Below, piece after piece: positions 31,782 to 35,965 of a DNA stretch of 35,965 nucleotides (the stretch's first letter is position 1; each line of letters starts with the position of its first letter). The notes under the pieces are model-generated. The model saw only the letters and a program-made list of their open reading frames with translations. It searched no databases and had not been told where the DNA came from. This stretch comes from an uncultured Hungatella sp. GTDB lineage: Bacteria; Bacillota; Clostridia; Lachnospirales; Lachnospiraceae. The DNA is taken from the NCBI GenBank assembly GCA_949879025.1, contig CATLBO010000026.1, positions 1 to 35,965 on the forward strand, written 5' to 3'. A program made the translations under genes and the position numbers.

Positions 31782-32785
31782 AATTTTTCTCCTATCTTTT
31801 CAATTAAATTGTTTGTAATCGGACTTTCAATGGAATAAAATACAATTCCGACTAAAGAGCAGATTAATACACTTACACAAAGTATAAGCATATCATTTGT
31901 AATTTGGTCATAAATTTTGTTAAAGAATAAGTAGTATAACATTTGTGTAAAAAATATATTGTATGATGCCTTTCCAAGAAGTTCCAATGTCTTGCAATTT
32001 AAATTAGTTTTTTTTAAAATTGTATAGACAAACGGTATAATAAACAGACATCCTATCATACTTCGTCCCCGCCAGTACACAAAAAAGAGGGGGTCATAAT
32101 TTGTATAGCACATTATAAAAATATAAGCAGCACCAATTATAATACAAATTAAAGATACTGCTCTTTCATGCTTAATTTTAAAATCGTTAGCGCAATATAC
32201 CCCTATTGCAATTATAAAAATATATCTAAATATTAATAGTCTATAACACTCCTCATTCATTAAATATGCTGTCTTTAATATTTCATAGAATAAATTGGCA
32301 ATAAAGCAAATGAACAACCCTTTTTCTCTATGTCTTCTAACTATAATATCTATAGTTGGAAAAACAATAATATATTGCATCATTATTGGATAATAATAAC
32401 TTCCTTGTCCTACCCCCCCGGATAAAAAATGTATGACAATTTCATATAATGAATATTTAGTCTGCGGATTTAGCCAAAATAGGGTTTCTTCAGCAAGAAA
32501 AGTAATAAAAAATGGTATTGTATATCTAATCCCTTTTCGCATAATATTATTTAATGTATATGAATCAGCCAGCCCATTTATCTTATGCCTTATATTTGAT
32601 AAACTACCAACATATCCTGAGAGAAACATAAAAATAGGAACAGACATATCTATCCAATATGGAAATAAAAGTTTTGCTCTCATAACATTACTCCACCTAT
32701 AATGTGTTATTAGAACAAATACAATACAAATTCCTTTTAAAACATCTACATTGCTATTTCTTAAATGCTTATGCTCGTAATTCAT
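31778..32785 (-). CDS. Acyltransferase-3 family membrane protein
   Basis: This 335-residue polytopic protein begins with NVDVLKGICIVFVLITHYRW, where the His is the family's proposed catalytic residue. It continues with PIFMFLSGYVGS and about ten membrane helices. Family members (OatA, WecH, NodX) acylate sugars or lipids using acyl-CoA. Position between the CMP-sugar synthetase and the NeuB gene implies decoration of the nonulosonic acid or its polymer. GGAAGG precedes the ATG. It has no extra SGNH domain, and it is separate from the MBOAT/SGNH pair lower in the operon. Confidence 0.9.
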   Translation of the reverse strand: MNYEHKHLRNSNVDVLKGICIVFVLITHYRWSNVMRAKLLFPYWIDMSVPIFMFLSGYVGSLSNIRHKINGLADSYTLNNIMRKGIRYTIPFFITFLAEETLFWLNPQTKYSLYEIVIHFLSGGVGQGSYYYPIMMQYIIVFPTIDIIVRRHREKGLFICFIANLFYEILKTAYLMNEECYRLLIFRYIFIIAIGVYCANDFKIKHERAVSLICIIIGAAYIFIMCYTNYDPLFFVYWRGRSMIGCLFIIPFVYTILKKTNLNCKTLELLGKASYNIFFTQMLYYLFFNKIYDQITNDMLILCVSVLICSLVGIVFYSIESPITNNLIEKIGEKL

Positions 32786-32817
32786 GCATCACCTTCCAAT
32801 GGTATAAATACTTAATT

Positions 32818-34419
32818 TTACAGCCCATTAATTAACCCCATAACTCGTTGTCTTCCTCCCCGAAGATTATGACTTAAAAGTTTAGTTTGAAATTTCTGGC
32901 GGGTGTTCTGTGATAATCCAAGATACATTTTAAGAGTGCTCTCTATAATTTCGTTATCAGGATTAAGGCCAATATATGTAAACCCATTTTCATTACAAAC
33001 AAATCCGTGCTTTTCCTCCCTCCGGTTTTGGGCCATTGCAATAGATGGAATTCCAAGAATTGCAAGCTCATAGCCTGTCCGTCCTCGAGAAGTAATACCA
33101 ACATCACAGCTCGTCATAAGCTCAGGCATGTTTCCTACATCATAAAGAACCCTGATATTATCATACTTATTATACTTTAACAGTTCGTCGACATTATTTT
33201 TTGCTCTTCCTAAAACAACAATAAATTGATATCCTTTGTATTCAGGCTTAACTACCATACTAAGAAGTCTATCTGAATAATTCTGAGGATCTGCTCCGCC
33301 AAATGAAATGAACACACATTTTACCGTATTCTTTATCTCTATAGGCCTGTAGAACATAAAGGTTTTGCCAGCAATATAATACTGTTCTCCTGCCTTTACT
33401 TGAGGAAGATCTGATTCATGATATAGAGCATTAAACACGATATCAGCCTTAATCTGGCCTTCACCGTCATCCTCAAAGTTCACAATTTTTGTTTTTGGCA
33501 GGACTGACCGAAGTCCAATCATATAATCTATAGAGGTTGTTAAGATATCATTAATAAAGATAGAATAATTCTTTTCTTTGCATATCTCAAAAAGCTCCGC
33601 TATACCGTTAACAGGCCTCAAATTGTGTTTCGTATTTCCGAACACCTTTGGATCTGTCTGGTTAATATCATAGTAAATATCTGGTTTAACATAAAATTCA
33701 TCAGCAAGCTCCAGTGCCCGATAAATGTGTCCAATACCACGTTTGTTATTACCATTTACGTAGATAGCAACACTCTCTTCATTCAAAACTGCTGCAACAC
33801 TGCGGAGATCATTAAATGTATCAACATCATGCGATTCATTCTCCGAGATCTCAAAAACATCTACCTTCTCACCAATCCTCGTTTCTGGTGTAACAATGGA
33901 AGCTCTTGAGATTACAAATGCCCCTGTCTCTAAATAGCATGGCGGAAGATACTGACGGTTTAGGCGTTCTTTGTAATTAGGAACTTTTTTTCCGTGCTTT
34001 AGCCCCCATGAAAGATGAGGTGCATTGATTGCAGAAATAACCGTATCCAGATCATTATCTATCGCATAACGAATTGCGGCATTAAGGGTACCAACTTTAA
34101 GTGTTGGCGATGTTGGCTGCATAGTGACAATATAATCCCATGTTTTATCTTTCGGAACCGCATCTGCAATAACTGCGTCCAAAGTCACAGCATCACCACA
34201 AAGACTTTCGTCACGCCAATGAACTTTTACCCCCATCTGAGTGGCTATAATACGAACATCAGGAGAATCTGTAGACACGACTACATCAGTGATGAGTTCA
34301 GAATTTAATGCATTCATTATTGAATAATAAATAAGAGGTCTACCATTGATAATCCGAATATTTTTGTTTGGTATCCCTCTTGAACCTGCGCGAGCTGGAA
34401 TAATAGCAATAATCTTCAT
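32818..34419 (-). CDS. CMP-nonulosonate cytidylyltransferase fused to PseG-like sugar domain
   Basis: This 533-residue fusion starts with a NeuA/PseF-type cytidylyltransferase (1-220): IPARAGSRGIPNKN (7-20) binds CTP, followed by VSTDSP, MQPTSPTL and the metal motif DVDTFND. The rest (about 222-533) is a GT-B-like fold with GNNKRGIGHIYRALELAD, FISFGGADPQNYSD and GRTGYELAILGIPSI. It resembles PseG/SpsG, the UDP-sugar hydrolase that frees the six-carbon precursor for NeuB-type synthases. One protein could thus act both before and after the synthase. The start is fixed by the conserved MKIIAIIPARAG, yet no good binding site is seen upstream. This may reflect disturbance by the neighbouring IS, or coupling to a lost upstream gene. 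Confidence 0.92.
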   Translation of the reverse strand: MKIIAIIPARAGSRGIPNKNIRIINGRPLIYYSIMNALNSELITDVVVSTDSPDVRIIATQMGVKVHWRDESLCGDAVTLDAVIADAVPKDKTWDYIVTMQPTSPTLKVGTLNAAIRYAIDNDLDTVISAINAPHLSWGLKHGKKVPNYKERLNRQYLPPCYLETGAFVISRASIVTPETRIGEKVDVFEISENESHDVDTFNDLRSVAAVLNEESVAIYVNGNNKRGIGHIYRALELADEFYVKPDIYYDINQTDPKVFGNTKHNLRPVNGIAELFEICKEKNYSIFINDILTTSIDYMIGLRSVLPKTKIVNFEDDGEGQIKADIVFNALYHESDLPQVKAGEQYYIAGKTFMFYRPIEIKNTVKCVFISFGGADPQNYSDRLLSMVVKPEYKGYQFIVVLGRAKNNVDELLKYNKYDNIRVLYDVGNMPELMTSCDVGITSRGRTGYELAILGIPSIAMAQNRREEKHGFVCNENGFTYIGLNPDNEIIESTLKMYLGLSQNTRQKFQTKLLSHNLRGGRQRVMGLINGL

Positions 34420-34441
34420 ATTAGGAATTAAATTCGATTAC

Positions 34442-34466
34442 AAAGGAGTAACCGAATCTCTCCTTT
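34442..34466. other. Small inverted repeat before the CMP-sugar synthetase
   Basis: AAAGGAG (34442-34448) and CTCCTTT (34460-34466) are perfect arms with an 11-base loop, 23 bases or more before the ATG. On the minus strand the right arm contains an AGGAG that the stem would hide. It may be chance or a translational control element. Confidence 0.3.
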
Positions 34467-34485
34467 CTTAATTTAATAAGTATTA

Positions 34486-35965
34486 GGCGTTTGTGAAACG
34501 CCAGAACCCGCATAAAGACGGGATATTTTTTGTTACAAAACGAAACAACTCCTCACTGGTTTATGGTAAAATTGAGATGTCCAGTAACAATCAACCATCC
34601 ACCGGAAAGGAGTTGTATCTATAATGATACCATACAAACAGCTCTCTTTGGCAGATATTTTCACCGATTGCCAAAATAAATTTGATAACGATAAATATCC
34701 GTTCCTTGAACTTCTCGAAAATACCATGAACCTTGATGAAATTGTCCCAGTGTCTTTTGTTTCTCATTTCCACGCTGCCACCGGCAGGCCCCGTAAGCAT
34801 CTGCTTTATCCAATGCTCAGGGCTCTGTTTTTGCAGCTTATCTTCTCAATCCCAACAACATCCCTGCTGATTGTATTCCTGAAATACTCCCGGGAACTGC
34901 GGGACTTCTGCGGGTTTGATGTTGTCCCTGACGCTTCTAACTTCACCCGCTTCAAACAGGATTTCCTGCCGGACTTACAATCCATGTTCAGCCGCCTTGT
35001 TGAACTGACCGAACCAATCTGCCAGAAAATCGATAAGGAAAAAGCATCCATGGTTCTCTTTGACACTTCCGGTATTGAGGCATGGGTGACGGAAAACAAT
35101 CCCAAATACGCCAACCGTATCATAAGACAGCTGAAAGCCTTTAAAAAGTCCAAAGGTCTCGATGATTCCTATGACCCTTATAAAGCTGCTTATGGCTCCA
35201 TGCCTTCCCACGCAGCCGCTAACCCGGCTATCCAGCAAATGTACATTAATGGGCATTTCTGTTATGCCTATAAATTTGGCATCGTCACAAACGGGCTTGG
35301 CATTGTCAGGGACATCACCTTTTATAATAAAGACTTTCTTGAAGCACACCCTGACATTATGGTTGAAAAGAAATCCGACTCCCCGGACGAGGATAAAAGC
35401 CTTGCGGATTCCAAAGCACTAATACCCGTATTAAAAGATTTCCTTCAAAAACATCCGCTTATTAATCCGAAAATTTTTCTCGGGGATGCCGCTTTCGACT
35501 GCATCGAAATTTATAAATACCTGCTTCAGGAAACATCCATTGAGAAAGCATATATTCCACTTAACGGAAGAATTTCTCTTCCGGAAGCTGACTGTCCCTT
35601 AAATGAGAATGGCATTCCCTGCTGTCCAAAGAACCATTCCCTTCAGATGAAACGGGAAGGGGGCAAATCCCATCTGCGCCGCGGCCTCCCTACCATGAAG
35701 TTCGTATGCCCAAAAATGAAATGGGAATGGGACAAACTTACAAAGAAATCAAAACGTGTATGCCATTGTGAAGACCCTTGTACGGAATCTTCCTGCGGCA
35801 GGATGTTCTATCTTTATCCGGAGAAACACCTGCGTGCTTATCCCGGGACGCTGCGCGGCACACAGGAATGGGATGCCACCTACAAGATCCGTGTGAACGT
35901 GGAAAAATCAATCAACCATTTCAAGGACAGCTTTTGTGTTGCCGGACGCAAGACCCAGAATGAAA
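34486..35965 (+). mobile_element. Insertion sequence, left part (IS1182/IS5-like), cut by window end
   Basis: The transposase gene and its AT-rich leader form the left part of an IS. The leader has two hairpins, GGCGTTT-GTG-AAACGCC (34486-34502) and CCCG/CGGG (34507-34522) followed by T6. These may be near the terminal repeat and could block readthrough from outside. The exact IS end is not determined because the other end is outside the window. Confidence 0.6.
34624..35965 (+). CDS. DDE transposase, C-terminus beyond window
   Basis: The frame is open from ATG 34624 to the window edge (447 codons) without a stop. It begins MIPYKQLSLADIF. A DUF772-type N-terminal domain (LLYPMLRALFLQLIFSIP, NFTRFKQDF) is followed by a DDE core, with first Asp in VLFDTSGIEAW and second in FLGDAAFDCIE. 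A Cys-rich insert follows (CPKNHS, CHCEDPCTESSCG) of the type seen in some IS1182-related transposases. The catalytic Glu may lie around NVEKSINHFK or beyond the edge. AAAGGAG sits 11 bases before the ATG. No disruption is visible, so the element may be active. The family name is my best estimate. Confidence 0.88.
   Translation, partial: MIPYKQLSLADIFTDCQNKFDNDKYPFLELLENTMNLDEIVPVSFVSHFHAATGRPRKHLLYPMLRALFLQLIFSIPTTSLLIVFLKYSRELRDFCGFDVVPDASNFTRFKQDFLPDLQSMFSRLVELTEPICQKIDKEKASMVLFDTSGIEAWVTENNPKYANRIIRQLKAFKKSKGLDDSYDPYKAAYGSMPSHAAANPAIQQMYINGHFCYAYKFGIVTNGLGIVRDITFYNKDFLEAHPDIMVEKKSDSPDEDKSLADSKALIPVLKDFLQKHPLINPKIFLGDAAFDCIEIYKYLLQETSIEKAYIPLNGRISLPEADCPLNENGIPCCPKNHSLQMKREGGKSHLRRGLPTMKFVCPKMKWEWDKLTKKSKRVCHCEDPCTESSCGRMFYLYPEKHLRAYPGTLRGTQEWDATYKIRVNVEKSINHFKDSFCVAGRKTQNE

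Noticed and set aside
34806-35349. Two overlapping minus-strand open frames
   Set aside because: Both are antisense to the intact transposase frame and have no recognisable protein features.

Overview
The window looks like a chromosome segment of a Gram-positive anaerobe of the Clostridia, probably Lachnospiraceae. The grounds are strong AGGAGG-type ribosome binding sites, several ATG/TTG start choices set by them, choline-binding-type cell wall repeats, an LCP cell wall ligase, a Clostridium-type secondary alcohol dehydrogenase, and moderate GC falling to clearly AT-rich DNA on the right. The genus cannot be fixed from sequence alone. Bases 1-254 are different: a GC-rich fragment of miaA that breaks off abruptly just before a very strong hairpin, so this end is either a disrupted gene or an assembly join.

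Region A (484-15730, all minus strand) is a surface glycan assembly operon, transcribed right to left. It starts with a thiamine-diphosphate enzyme. This is followed by a fusion of a nucleotide-sugar epimerase/dehydratase to a sugar C-methyltransferase, a zinc secondary alcohol dehydrogenase, and a membrane polyprenyl-phosphate glycosyltransferase. Next come a double-domain GT2, a single GT2, the priming polyprenyl sugar-phosphate transferase, an LCP ligase that would attach polymer to the wall, and an HtrA-type surface protease with its own promoter. The first three enzymes together suggest synthesis of an unusual branched-chain or C-methylated sugar.

Region B (16025-19311) holds two secreted proteins with cell wall-binding repeats. 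Between them lie two small coiled-coil genes that face each other, one carrying a zinc ribbon.

Region C (19342-24625) looks like a small acquired cassette: a tyrosine recombinase, a short HTH protein, an unrecognised protein that grew by an in-frame 195-bp tandem duplication, an XRE regulator, and a divergent 641-residue P-loop ATPase. It has the layout of a candidate defence or mobile-element module, but no effector domain is visible. It is followed by a secreted amidase_6-like protein, a frameshifted small gene and an NSS-family transporter (24686-28097).

Region D (28217-34419, minus strand, AT-rich) is the downstream part of a nonulosonic (sialic-like) acid operon. It runs from a CMP-sugar synthetase fused to a PseG-like domain, through an acyltransferase-3 membrane protein and a NeuB-type synthase, to an SGNH-like protein and an MBOAT O-acyltransferase. 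The genes that would make the precursor sugar are absent. The operon is abutted on its upstream side by an IS element whose transposase runs off the right edge of the window.
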